DNA of 64,000 nt from CAVXDY01 sp963760715 (lineage in GTDB: Bacteria; Actinomycetota; Thermoleophilia; Miltoncostaeales; Miltoncostaeaceae), in assembly GCA_963760715.1 (NCBI GenBank), contig CAVXDY010000004.1, positions 310,001 to 374,000 of the forward strand, read 5' to 3'. The notes beneath the pieces are model-generated. The model was not told the origin of the DNA. It searched no databases and saw only the letters and a list, made by a program, of their open reading frames with translations. How positions within the stretch are numbered: the stretch's first letter is position 1; every line of letters starts with the position of its first letter. Shown one piece after another: positions 19,433 to 27,716 of the stretch. A program made the position numbers and the translations under genes.

Positions 19433-19504
19433 GCGCCTCCTCGCCGGAATGCCGGGACACTACGGGCGTGTCGGCGCCCAGGTCCACCGGCACGGGCCCC
19501 GGGA

Positions 19505-19684
19505 TCAGGGCAGCAGGGACTCCCACGCGACGATCGCCGCTGCCACCAGCGCGTCGTCGGCGGGGTCGGCGCCCGCGGCCGCGACGGCGGCGGCGAGATC
19601 CTCCGGATCCACCTCGAGCGGCTCGGCGCCGGGGAGTGCCCGGCGCAGGGCCTCGGCCAGCGCCTCGGGGTCCGCGGGAGCGCC
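19505..19684 (-). pseudogene. Coding-like C-terminal extension without its own start
   Basis: This frame encodes a plausible acidic, Ala-rich helical segment (PEALAEALRRALPGAEPLEV and onward, ending AIVAWESLLP) but has no ATG, GTG or TTG before it merges with the small membrane protein gene. Adding one base near 19682 would fuse it to that protein as VNLFLRGAPADPEALAEAL. Either it is the true C-terminus behind an indel, or it is chance coding-like sequence. Confidence 0.35.
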
Positions 19685-19686
19685 CC

Positions 19687-19902
19687 TCAGAAGAGGTTGA
19701 CGGCGGCCGCGCCGGCCAGGATCAGGATGATGCCGCCGTAGCCGATGTACCCGCTCGCCAGCAGGAAGACCGCCAGCGCCACGAGCAGGACGGCCAGGGT
19801 CGCCCACGACGCCTTGGTGAGCCCTCCGGCGCCGAGCTCCCAGCCCGTCTCCGGCGGCCGGGTGGGGCGGCGGGGCTTGTCCCTCTCCGTCGTGGGGCTC
19901 AC
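19687..19902 (-). CDS. Small membrane protein
   Basis: About 71 residues from a GTG at 19902. The N-terminus is basic and hydrophilic (TTERDKPRRPTRPPETGWEL). Two hydrophobic segments follow (WATLAVLLVALAVFLLASG and GGIILILAGAAAVNLF), so it is a two-pass membrane protein. Function unknown. It diverges from ahpE with about 90 bases between the starts. It may really be longer, see the adjoining entry at 19505-19684. Confidence 0.6.
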   Translation of the reverse strand: MSPTTERDKPRRPTRPPETGWELGAGGLTKASWATLAVLLVALAVFLLASGYIGYGGIILILAGAAAVNLF

Positions 19903-19977
19903 GGGACGTGACGTTAGCGCCCGATGGAGAGGCGCGCACCCCGCCCGCACGGCTAGCCTCCGCGGTCCAGGCCCGGG

Positions 19978-19984
19978 AAGGAGG
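19978..19984 (+). promoter_or_regulatory. Ribosome binding site of ahpE
   Basis: AAGGAGG five bases before the ATG at 19990. This near-perfect Shine-Dalgarno box fixes the start. Confidence 0.8.
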
Positions 19985-19989
19985 ACGCG

Positions 19990-20460
19990 ATGCCGCTGGA
20001 GGTGGGCCAGGAGGCCCCGGATTTCACGCTCAAGGACCCCGCGAACGAGGACGTCACGCTCTCCTCCTTCCGCGGGAGGAGGAACGTGGTGCTGGTGTTC
20101 TTCCCGCTTGCGTTCAGCGGGGTCTGCACCAGGCAGCTCACCCAGATCAACCAGCACGGCGACCGGTACGCCGAGGGCGACGCGCAGGTGCTCGGCGTGT
20201 CCGTGGACAGCCGCTACGCGCAGGGCGCCTTCGCGAAGGAGCTGGGCCTGACCGACACGATCCTGCTCGCCGACTTCGAGCCCAAGGGAGAGGTGAGCCG
20301 CGCGTACGGCATGTACAACGCGGAGCGGGGCTTCTCGGCGCGCGGCACCTTCGTGATCGACAAGCACGGCGTCGTCCAGGGCGTCTCGCTCCCGGACGGC
20401 CCGGGCGAGATGCCCGACGAGGAGGAGTACTTCCGGACCCTGGCGGTCTGCCCCGTCTAG
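19990..20460 (+). CDS. ahpE: Peroxiredoxin, AhpE type
   Basis: Thiol peroxidase of 156 residues that reduces peroxides in the cytoplasm. The peroxidatic Cys46 sits in FFPLAFSGVCT, nearly the pattern of mycobacterial AhpE (Cys45). The only other Cys, at residue 154-155, lies at the extreme C-terminus, so it is probably a 1-Cys enzyme resolved by an external thiol. The C-terminal part has GTFVIDKHGVV and LAVCP. It ends tail to tail with rlmN, the two stop codons overlapping within 20457-20460. Confidence 0.9.
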   Translation: MPLEVGQEAPDFTLKDPANEDVTLSSFRGRRNVVLVFFPLAFSGVCTRQLTQINQHGDRYAEGDAQVLGVSVDSRYAQGAFAKELGLTDTILLADFEPKGEVSRAYGMYNAERGFSARGTFVIDKHGVVQGVSLPDGPGEMPDEEEYFRTLAVCPV

Positions 20461-21476
20461 CGTCCTGAGTCGCTCGTGATGCCCGCCAGCTGCCCGCACG
20501 CGGCGGCCACGTCGGCGCCGCGGGAGCGGCGCACGGACGCCTCCAGGCCCGCGTCGGAGAGCGCGTGCAGGAAGACCTCGCGCCGGTCGCGGGAGCTCCC
20601 GCGGTAGGGCCCCTCGGTGGGGTTGTACTCGATCACGTTGACGTGGAAGCGGCCGTCGCGCAGCAGGCCCGCGAGGCGGCGCGCATCGGCGGCGGAGTCG
20701 TTGACGCCGTCGAGGAGCAGGTACTCGATGAACACCCGGCGCCCGGTCTGGTCGCAGTAGCGCGTGCAGGCGGCGAGCAGGCTCGCGATGGGGTAGCGGG
20801 CGTTGATGGGCATCAGGGCGCTTCGGGTCCGGTCGTCGGCCGCGTGCAGCGACACCGCCAGCCGCACGGGCAGGGGGTGCGCCGCCAGCCGGGCGATGCC
20901 CGGCACCCACCCCACCGTTGAGATCGCGATCTTCCGGGCCGAGAGGCCCAGCCCGTCGGGGGAGTTGATCACGGCGCAGGCCTCGAGCACGGCGTCGAGC
21001 GTCTGGAGCGGCTCCCCCATCCCCATGAAGACCGCGTTGGTGAGGCGCGCGCCCTGGGACGCCGCCTCGGCCGCGGCGAGCACGGCCTGGTCGAGGATCT
21101 CGGCCGGGGTCAGGTCGCGCCCGGCCCCCATGGCGCCGGTGGCGCAGAATTTGCACCCCAGCGCGCAGCCGGCCTGGCTGGAGACGCAGATCGTGCGGCG
21201 GCCGGCCGCGTGGGCGATGAGGACCGCCTCCACCACGGCGCCGTCCGCGGCGCGCAGACCCCACTTCACGGTGCCGTCGCGCGACACCACCCGGGCCTCG
21301 GGCGTGAGCGTCCAGAAGGGCAGCTCGTCCGCCAGGCGGCTCCGCAGGGCCACCGGCAGGACGGTGACCTCGTCCCACCCGCCCGCGCCCGCGCGCTGGG
21401 CCTGGACGGCCTGACGGGCGCGGTAGGACGGCTCGCCCCATTCGGCGAGCACGCTGGTGAGGGCGGCGCGGTCCAC
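20457..21476 (-). CDS. rlmN: 23S rRNA/tRNA (adenine-C2) methyltransferase RlmN
   Basis: Radical SAM enzyme of 339 residues that methylates A2503 of 23S rRNA and, in many bacteria, A37 of some tRNAs. The cluster-binding CALGCKFC gives C104, C108 and C111; upstream is ICVSSQAGC. FMGMGEPLQ, ISTVGWVPGI, RLAVSLHAADD and YNPTEGPYRGSS are family hallmarks. A C-terminal Cys in RGADVAAACGQLAG is the expected methyl-transfer Cys. Complete and normal in length. Confidence 0.95.
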   Translation of the reverse strand: MDRAALTSVLAEWGEPSYRARQAVQAQRAGAGGWDEVTVLPVALRSRLADELPFWTLTPEARVVSRDGTVKWGLRAADGAVVEAVLIAHAAGRRTICVSSQAGCALGCKFCATGAMGAGRDLTPAEILDQAVLAAAEAASQGARLTNAVFMGMGEPLQTLDAVLEACAVINSPDGLGLSARKIAISTVGWVPGIARLAAHPLPVRLAVSLHAADDRTRSALMPINARYPIASLLAACTRYCDQTGRRVFIEYLLLDGVNDSAADARRLAGLLRDGRFHVNVIEYNPTEGPYRGSSRDRREVFLHALSDAGLEASVRRSRGADVAAACGQLAGITSDSGR

Positions 21477-21560
21477 CCCTGAAGTAGATCAGCTTTCGCT
21501 GCGCGGGTCCGCTTGTGCACGAGAAGGGGAGCACGTCCGCTTCTGTGCTTGACTCCAGCG

Positions 21561-21722
21561 ATGGCGTGGCGCGTGAAATTCGCTTCGCACCCGCTGGCCT
21601 GGGCGGTCATCGCGTCGCTGATGTGCCTGGCACTTCTCGCGGTTGGGCTCCTGGTCGCGCCGGAGGGCGAGCTCGGGTTCCTGGCGTGGAATCTGGGCCT
21701 CACCTGGATCCCTTGCGCTGCC
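21561..21722 (+). pseudogene. DUF1361 membrane protein, N-terminal fragment
   Basis: From an ATG at 21561 the frame gives one membrane segment (LAWAVIASLMCLALLAVGLLV) and then LGFLAWNLGLTWIP, the typical DUF1361 motif (WNL-x-L-x-WIP). Similarity stops near 21722, where an inverted two-component fragment begins. The remainder of the DUF1361 gene resumes at about 22230. Confidence 0.6.
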
Positions 21723-21726
21723 ACGT

Positions 21727-21860
21727 CGGCGGGTGGCGGATCCGGCGAGCAGCGCGTCGCCGTCCTCGACCGCGGCCACGACGTCGAGTCCGCTGTCGCG
21801 CAGCAGCCGCACGAGCCCGTCGCGCAGCAGGGCGAGATCCTCGGCGATCATCACGCGCAC
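21727..21860 (-). pseudogene. Truncated response regulator, N-terminal fragment
   Basis: The GTG at 21860 starts a receiver domain: VRVMIAEDLALLRDGLVRLL, then DSGLDVVAAVEDGDALL. That is the usual N-terminal half of a NarL/LuxR-type receiver with the acidic pair (ED). It stops making sense after about 42 residues, before the phospho-Asp, so it cannot be a working regulator. Its start lies beside the stop of the kinase fragment, as in an intact kinase-regulator operon. Confidence 0.65.
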
Positions 21861-22233
21861 GGCAGCTCCACCCGCACGAGGGTGCCGGCTCCGGGCGGGC
21901 TGTGGACCTCCATCCGCCCGTCGAGGGCCTCCACGCGGGAGCGCAGGCCGTCCAGGCCGCCCCCCTCGGGATCGGCGTCGCCCCGCCCGTCGTCCGCGAT
22001 CTCGATCGTGAGGCGGTCCGCCCGGCGGTCCACGCGCACGCGGGCCACCTCGGCGCCGGCGTGCTTGGCGACGTTGGTGAGGGCCTCGGCGACCACGAAG
22101 TACGCGGCGGCCTCGATGGCGGCGGGAAGCCGCTCGTCCACGTTCACCTCCAGCTCGACCGGCACGGGGCTGCGGCCGGCGAGGGGCGCGCGGGCCGGCG
22201 AGAGGCCGCGGTCGGTCAGACCCGGGGTTGCTG
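21851..22233 (-). pseudogene. Truncated histidine kinase, ATPase-domain fragment
   Basis: C-terminal catalytic domain of a NarX/DesK-type kinase. LTDRGLSPARAPLAGRSPVP lies upstream, then N-box FVVAEALTNVAKHAGA, G1 box IADDGRGDADPEGGGLDGLR, and RVEALDGRMEVHSPPGAGT. The frame is intact from about 22233 to the TGA at 21851, but the dimerisation/phospho-His region and sensor are missing, so it is a remnant. Confidence 0.7.
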
Positions 22234-22729
22234 CCCGCGGCCGCCGCGCTGATCCTCTTTTGCGCCAATGCGCCGTTCTCGTGACGCCTTGTCCACCTCA
22301 GGGGCCGGGCCGACGGACTGCCCGCCCTCGACTTCGCCTACGGGCGGCGTTCGCCCTCACCGGGCCACCTGCTCTTTGGCAACCGTCGTGCGATCCGCGA
22401 GGCGGCGCAGCTGCGCCTGGGAACCCGAGCGGCGCGCGGCCTCGTCCCCGCCTGCATCTGGCTATCGAGCGTCGGCATCTATCTGGGCCGCGTCCTGCGG
22501 TGGAACAGCTGGGCCTGCTGGACCATCCGTCCGGGCGGCGCGGGCGGGGCCGCCAGGAGGACGCGGGCACCGGCAGGCCGGTGGGAAGCCTCGGCGGGTT
22601 GCTGGGCCACCTGGCGAATGGCCGGCTTCCCTGGCGTTCGCGGTGGTGTTTACGGCTGGCGTGGGTGCGTGCCTGCACATGGCGTACGCCGCGCTCGTGC
22701 GCCTCACGTCCCCGGTGGCTCGTCCGTGA
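22230..22729 (+). pseudogene. DUF1361 membrane protein, decayed remainder
   Basis: Pieces of the same protein family appear in changing frames: LLPAAAALILFCANAP near 22230, a stretch readable as LVHLRGRADGLPALDFAY near 22275-22330, LFGNRRAIREAAQLRLG near 22375, SSVGIYLGRVLRWNSW near 22465, and LAFAVVFTAGVGACLHMAYA near 22635. GIYLGR-LRWNSW is the best-known DUF1361 signature. At least four frame changes are needed, so this is a true pseudogene rather than one sequencing slip. Confidence 0.6.
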
Positions 22730-22801
22730 CGAAGGCTTCAGGCCGGCAGGCCTTCCTTCCCGGCAACGTGCGAGCGTCGGGCCGGATGGCCGCCGCCCTC
22801 G

Positions 22802-23824
22802 CTACAGGAGGGCGTGGGCCAGGCGTCGGAGCTCGGAGGGCACGTCGCCGCCGGGCTGGATGGCGAGTTCGGTGACTCCGTCGCCCGCCAGGGCCTCGGC
22901 CCGGGCGCGCAGGTCGGCCGCGGTGCCCGTGAACGAGAAGCGCGCGACGTTCTCGGCCGTCACGATCGCCGTGTCCTGCGGGAGCGTGAGCTCCACCAGG
23001 TGGCCGCGGTGGAGGATCTGGTGCCGCCGCTCGGGCGGATAGGCCGCCGACACGGCGGCGACGTACGCCTCGGCCTGCGACCGTAGCCCCGCGTCGAGGC
23101 CCTCGAGCCGCCAGGGCTGCTCGGCGAAGGCGTGGAAGGCCACCGCCACCACCGGGCCCACCCCGGCCCGCAGGCGCGGGGAGTCCAGCGGCTCGCCCTC
23201 GTCCGCCACCGCGCCCACGGCGTGCACCGCCAGGGGCAGGTCCGGCCCGATCCCCCGCCGCAGGAGCCCGAGGCCGCCCGGATAGAAGATCCCGGTCATG
23301 GCCCCGTCGCCCAGCCGGCGCGCCAGCGCCTGGGCCCGCTCGCCCCGGCACGAGACGTACAGCGGCACCTCGCCCGCGCCCTCGGCGCCCGGCACCGGCA
23401 TGTCCAGGATCGGGCGCCCCCCGTCGGGGTGCGGGCGCTCCTCGCCGGCGAGCAGGCCCCGCAGGTCGAGGACCTCGCGCTCGAGGCGCGCCAGGGGCAC
23501 CGGCCCGACCCCCAGGGTGAACCGGCCCGTGAAGCCGGCCCCCACCGCGGCCCGCACCCGTCCCGGCGCCAGGGCCGAGAGGGTCCGCAGGGCCGCCGCG
23601 GTGGCCGCCGGCGTGCGCAGGCCCGGCACCACCACCCCCACGCCCAGCCCGATGCGCGACGTGCGATCGGCCGCCCGGGCGAGGGTGGCGAACGGGTCGT
23701 GGTAGAGCAGCGGCGAGTCGTAGCACCAGACCGAGTCGAAGCCGAGCTCCTCCGCCAGCGCGATGTGGTCCGGCGTGTCGCGCACGGGGGCCAGGAAGAC
23801 CCCGATCCGGAGCGGGCCGCTCAC
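22802..23824 (-). CDS. LLM class (F420-dependent-type) oxidoreductase
   Basis: Luciferase-like TIM-barrel oxidoreductase, about 340 residues. It starts RIGVFLAPVRDTPDHIALAE, then ELGFDSVWCYDSPLLYHDPF, IGLGVGVVVPGLRTP and the phosphate-site strands LYVSCRG and LGDGAMTGIFYPGG. In actinobacteria such enzymes usually use F420 and less often FMN; the substrate is unknown. The GTG at 23824 overlaps the stop of the MFS gene by four bases, so it may act on a compound related to the pump. Confidence 0.85.
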   Translation of the reverse strand: MSGPLRIGVFLAPVRDTPDHIALAEELGFDSVWCYDSPLLYHDPFATLARAADRTSRIGLGVGVVVPGLRTPAATAAALRTLSALAPGRVRAAVGAGFTGRFTLGVGPVPLARLEREVLDLRGLLAGEERPHPDGGRPILDMPVPGAEGAGEVPLYVSCRGERAQALARRLGDGAMTGIFYPGGLGLLRRGIGPDLPLAVHAVGAVADEGEPLDSPRLRAGVGPVVAVAFHAFAEQPWRLEGLDAGLRSQAEAYVAAVSAAYPPERRHQILHRGHLVELTLPQDTAIVTAENVARFSFTGTAADLRARAEALAGDGVTELAIQPGGDVPSELRRLAHALL

Positions 23825-25323
23825 CGGGCCACCGGGGCGTCGAGGGACGGCGGCGGGGCGACGACCGGCTCGTGCGCCCCCAGACGCGGCATGCGCGACG
23901 CCGCCGCCGCGCCGGCCAGGAGCAACACGGCCGCCACCAGAAGGGCGGCGCGGAATCCCTCGGCCACCAGGTCCCGGCCCGACGGGGCCACCTGGCCGAG
24001 GGACCGGTCGAGGCCGGTGGTCAGGTAGCCGTGCAGGATGGCGCCGAGGAGCGCGGCGCCGAGGGCGCCGCCGGTGTAGCGGCTGATGTTGGGGAACGCC
24101 GATGCGACGCCCAGGCGGGCCGAGGGCACGTCGTGGATGGCGGTGGCCGTGATGGGCGCCGTCGACACGGCCAGGCCGCACCCGAAGCAGACCAGGCCCG
24201 GCAGGATCGCTCCATAGCTCTGCGCCGGCGCCGCCAGCGCCATCCACACCGCGCCGGCCGCGGCGGCCAGCAGGCCGGCCGTGGCGAGGCGGTCGGATCC
24301 CACGCGCCCGATCCAGCGGCCGGCGATGGGCGCGACGATCATGAACGAGGCCGCCACCGGCGTGATCCCGAGGGCCAGCTTCACCGCGCTGAACCCGAGC
24401 ACCGCGGTGAGGTAGAAGGGCAGGAGGATGAGCGTCCCGAACAGCGCGGCCGACGAGGCCATGGCGGCCAGATTGGCCGTCGCCGAGGAGCGGCGCCGCA
24501 GCAGGCCCAGATCGATCATCGGGCTGCTCGTGCGCGACTCGTGCCACACGAAGAGCGCCACGCCCGCCGCCCCCAGGGAGGCGGCCGCGAGGGTGGCGGG
24601 CGAGGTCCACCCCCACGCCTCGCCGCGCGACAGGGCCACCAGCAGCGGGAAGAGGCCGACCGCCGCGAGGGCGGCTCCGAGGAGATCGAAGTCGCGATCG
24701 GCATCGGGCGGGCGCAGCTCCACCAGCACGAGGAAGGCCCCGGCGAGCACCAGCGCCCCCATGACCGGGCTGAACCAGAAGACGCTGCGCCAGCCGAAGC
24801 TGCCCACCAGCACCCCCGCGATGTTCAGGGCGAGCACCGGGGCCATCCCCAGCACGCCGCCCATCACGCCGAGCGCCGCGCCCCGCTCGCGCGGGCCGAA
24901 GAGCTCCGCCGCGTAGGCGTAGGCCGTCGGCGCCATCGCGCAGGCGCCCATCGCCTGGATCACGCGGAAGGCCGTGAGCGACGGCGCATCCCAGGCGAGG
25001 GCGCACAGCACGGAGGCGCCGATGAGCACGCTCACCCCGGTCACGAAGATGCGGCGCCGCCCGTAGAGGTCGCCCGCGCGGCCGGCGACCGCGAGGAGGG
25101 TGGCCTGGGTGACCAGGAAGCCGGTCACGACCCACGAGATCGTGGGGATGTTGACGCCGAGGTCGGCCGCCATCGCGGGCAGGGCGATGTTGACGATGCT
25201 GACGTTGACGACCGAGAGCATCATCCCGCTCGCCACGACCATCAGCGCCATCCAGCGCCAGCGTGGGTGGGCGAGCAGCCGCCCCCGGAGCGCCACGACG
25301 CGTGCGGCGGCGCGGGCCCTCAC
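23821..25323 (-). CDS. MFS transporter, DHA2 (EmrB/QacA) type
   Basis: Drug/proton antiporter-type permease of about 500 residues with 14 likely membrane segments. The N-terminal VVNVSIVNIALPAMAADLGV, SWVVTGFLVTQA and motif A GRAGDLYGRRR, then RVIQAMGACAMAPTAYAY and LGVMGGVLGMAP, are typical of the 14-TM DHA2 group. The GTG at 25323 is preferred over the ATG at 25362. Its first 17 codons lie inside a repeat whose second copy is at 27616-27685. Confidence 0.9.
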   Translation of the reverse strand: MRARAAARVVALRGRLLAHPRWRWMALMVVASGMMLSVVNVSIVNIALPAMAADLGVNIPTISWVVTGFLVTQATLLAVAGRAGDLYGRRRIFVTGVSVLIGASVLCALAWDAPSLTAFRVIQAMGACAMAPTAYAYAAELFGPRERGAALGVMGGVLGMAPVLALNIAGVLVGSFGWRSVFWFSPVMGALVLAGAFLVLVELRPPDADRDFDLLGAALAAVGLFPLLVALSRGEAWGWTSPATLAAASLGAAGVALFVWHESRTSSPMIDLGLLRRRSSATANLAAMASSAALFGTLILLPFYLTAVLGFSAVKLALGITPVAASFMIVAPIAGRWIGRVGSDRLATAGLLAAAAGAVWMALAAPAQSYGAILPGLVCFGCGLAVSTAPITATAIHDVPSARLGVASAFPNISRYTGGALGAALLGAILHGYLTTGLDRSLGQVAPSGRDLVAEGFRAALLVAAVLLLAGAAAASRMPRLGAHEPVVAPPPSLDAPVAR

Positions 25324-25341
25324 CCCTGGAGTGTAATCGCG
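25268..25341. repeat. Direct repeat 1, left copy (MFS gene 5' end)
   Basis: About 74 bases covering the first codons of the MFS gene and its upstream edge. It matches 27616-27685 in the same orientation, with one substitution and a 3-base gap. Confidence 0.85.
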
Positions 25342-25429
25342 GCCAGCCGGCGCCGATCGCAAGGGGCATGGATAGCGCGACAGGCCGCCGAGGAGCCGTT
25401 TCGGTGTCGGCGTATGGTTGACCCGCGCC

Positions 25430-25478
25430 GCGTAGGATCAGAGCGTGGCCGACTCGGGCGAGAAGGTGTGGCGCCACG
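25430..25478. repeat. Direct repeat 2, left copy (start of small membrane protein gene)
   Basis: About 49 bases with eight mismatches to 27702-27750. It includes GTGGCCGACTCGGGCGAGA, the degenerate twin of the start of the membrane protein gene at 27717. The gene copy here breaks off after about a dozen codons. Confidence 0.8.
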
Positions 25479-25599
25479 ATCGCGTCGTCGGACCTCAACC
25501 GGTAGAGGTGTGGCGGCACCGGACGCTCAGTCTCGACGGTCATCGCTCGGTGGCCGTCGAACGCCCCCGGCGTCGGCGATGCCCGCCTCCACGGCGAGG

Positions 25600-25896
25600 C
25601 GCGGGGCCGCCTCACTCGACGAGGGGCTCCCGCTCTCCCTGGCCGAGGCGATGGTGGCCAGGCGGCCGATCGTCGCGACCGACAGCGCGCGCGAGCTCGT
25701 CGAGGTCGGCGAGCCAGGCCTGCTGGTCCGACGGACCGACGCCGATGCGTTGGCCGGCGATCCGCCGGCTTGCGTCCGATTCTGGGCTCGCGGAGGGGCT
25801 TGGCTCGGCGGGACCCCATTGCGCGATCGCCGACTTCTCATCGGGGCGATGGTCAGCGCGGTGAGTCGCCAGTACCGGGAACTCCTCGATGGATAG
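25600..25896 (+). pseudogene. Glycosyltransferase family 4, C-terminal remnant
   Basis: DEGLPLSLAEAMVARRPIVA, TDSARELVEVGEPGLLV and RRTDADALAG are the E-x7-E site and downstream strands of a GT4 domain. The expected C-terminus then continues in another frame (IRRLASDSGLAEGLGSAG, near 25757-25815) and returns to the first frame for MVSAVSRQYRELLDG, ending at 25896. There is no N-terminal domain. A broken 3' fragment, overlapping the start of the next gene by eight bases as a normal operon partner would. Confidence 0.7.
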
Positions 25897-27481
25897 CGGG
25901 CGTGGCGTCGTCGAGGGGGGATTACCGGAGGCGACGCTCAACAGGCTCCTGCGGCGTATCGACTGGCGTTTCCTGCTCACCGATCCGCGTCCACCGACCA
26001 CGCTGGTCTCGGCAACACCGTTTCTCGCCTCGGCCATCGCTGGGGTCGGTGGGCCGGGCTTGGTGGCAGTCGGTGAGGTGCGACTGGCGGTGATGAGCGA
26101 CCCCACACGGCATGAGCTCGAGCAGGCGTTCGACCGCTTGGAGGCCGGCGGGTCCTGCTATTGCGAATGGACCCGGATGGGCCGCGGGGGGCCATCGTCG
26201 GTCGGTCGTCGGCTCCGAGCGGCCGGTTTCACCGGGGTCACGACGTACTGGCCATGGCCGTCGCCTGACCGAATGAGCCCCGAGGTGTGGCTGCCCCTCG
26301 ACGCTCCGGGGGCGATCGACTGGTTCCTCGCGTCTCGTGGAGAAAGCGGCCCCCGCCTCCAGCGTGCGCGCGCGGCCGTGGCGCGCACAGCGTGGCGCGC
26401 CGCGCACCGTGTGGGCGCGTTGCGCCCCGTCTGCACCGTCGCGGTACGTCCAGGTGGCGATACGGCTCCCTGGCTCACTCGGTTCGTGGCCGACTGCCCT
26501 ACGCCCGGGTTGTCTGCGCCATCGTCGTGGATGCTGAAGACGGGCGGGAGGAGGGCGATTAACAAGGTGGTCGCGCTCGGCTTCCGCGAGGGGGAGCGAG
26601 AGCCCGCCATCGTGGTGAAGGTGGCGCGGCTCCGAGACGCCGAGGATGCGCTCGGCAGCGAGATGACGAATCTCCGTGCACTCCACTCCGCGTGCCCAGG
26701 AGGAGTTGACGGAGCTCCGCGCCTGTTGAAGGGCTCGAGGACCGGTGACTCCGTCGCCGTCGCTGAGTCCTTCGAGGCCGGGATCCCGCTCATGGCGGAC
26801 CTCCGACCTGAGACACATCGCTCCTTCGCCCTGGCGGTCACCGATTGGCTGGTCAACCTGGCTCGGGCCACGCAGACTCCCGTCCCCGATTGGCGCACCC
26901 GGCTTGTTGAAGAGCCGCTTGTTGCCTTCGCCCAGCGGTACGGCGCCGTGATCGAAAATGGCGCCCTGAAGGAAACACGGGACCGGCTCTCGTTGCTCCG
27001 AGGAGTTGCCGGGGCATTCGAGCAGCGAGATTGCGCCCCCTGGAATATCTTGCGGCGGGCTGACGGCGGAATCGTCGTACTGGATTGGGAGTCGGCGGAG
27101 CCCCGAGGACTCCCGGTCCTCGACCTCGTCTACTACCTCACCTTCTCATCCCTCGCCCTGGAAGGCCCCATCGAACTGGAAAGCGAGAAGGCCTACCGAG
27201 CGTCTCGAGATCGTTCTACCTTCCTCGGTGACGTTGCGGCTGAGTCCGAGGCCAGGTATCTGACAGCTCTCGGGCTCGAAGCGAGATGCCTCGATTCATT
27301 TCGCCTGCTCACCTGGATCGTCCACGCACGTGGCGAATACGACCGGATCGCCTCGGATTGCGGGGGTCCTCCGAGCGCGTCCGCTCTTCACGGCGCGATG
27401 TTCCTACGTCTGTGGCGTGCCGAGCTCGAATGTGGCGATGTCGAACGACCGACTTCGACCGTCACCGCCGGTTCCGATTGA
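25889..27481 (+). CDS. Kinase-fold (phosphotransferase-like) protein with N-terminal extension
   Basis: 530 residues. The C-terminal half resembles the aminoglycoside/choline kinase fold: VVKVARLRDAEDALGSEMTN (Lys and Glu of the N-lobe), then FEQRDCAPWNIL with D381 and N386, and VLDWESAEP with D399. The usual His of the HGD loop is Gln379. The first 170 residues (RRIDWRFLLTDPRPPTTLVS; LAPGG-like LEAGGSCYCEWTR) look like a reduced methyltransferase-type domain, as in some fused proteins of polysaccharide loci. The DNA is visibly less GC-rich and less biased than its neighbours, and it lies between direct repeats, which suggests acquisition. Confidence 0.65.
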   Translation: MDSGRGVVEGGLPEATLNRLLRRIDWRFLLTDPRPPTTLVSATPFLASAIAGVGGPGLVAVGEVRLAVMSDPTRHELEQAFDRLEAGGSCYCEWTRMGRGGPSSVGRRLRAAGFTGVTTYWPWPSPDRMSPEVWLPLDAPGAIDWFLASRGESGPRLQRARAAVARTAWRAAHRVGALRPVCTVAVRPGGDTAPWLTRFVADCPTPGLSAPSSWMLKTGGRRAINKVVALGFREGEREPAIVVKVARLRDAEDALGSEMTNLRALHSACPGGVDGAPRLLKGSRTGDSVAVAESFEAGIPLMADLRPETHRSFALAVTDWLVNLARATQTPVPDWRTRLVEEPLVAFAQRYGAVIENGALKETRDRLSLLRGVAGAFEQRDCAPWNILRRADGGIVVLDWESAEPRGLPVLDLVYYLTFSSLALEGPIELESEKAYRASRDRSTFLGDVAAESEARYLTALGLEARCLDSFRLLTWIVHARGEYDRIASDCGGPPSASALHGAMFLRLWRAELECGDVERPTSTVTAGSD

Positions 27482-27716
27482 TGCGAACTCGATGGTTATC
27501 CCCAGCGACGGAGGTGGGTGCGAGCGGGGTGGCACCGGATTTGGGCGAACCCACTCGCGACGTACCGCCCGTGCGCGAAGATCGTCAGCGCCGGCGCGCT
27601 CATGGACCACCCAGCGGGCGAGCCGCCCCCGGAGCGCCACGACGCGTGCGGCGGCGCGGTCCCTCACCCCTGGAGTGTAATCGCGCCCCTTCGGGCCGCC
27701 TGCGTAAGATCACCAC
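27482..27716. other. Intergenic region with duplicated MFS-gene edge
   Basis: No gene seen. It contains right copies of the direct repeats and the promoter region of the membrane protein gene at 27717. Confidence 0.5.
27616..27685. repeat. Direct repeat 1, right copy
   Basis: Second copy of the 25268-25341 block, in the same orientation. Read on the minus strand it encodes RAAARVVALRGRL of the MFS N-terminus and then diverges into unrelated sequence. Confidence 0.85.

Noticed and set aside
22802..25819. A single 1005-residue protein
   Set aside because: The C-terminal third is the LLM enzyme starting at the coupled GTG at 23824; the rest is an off-frame shadow of the MFS gene.
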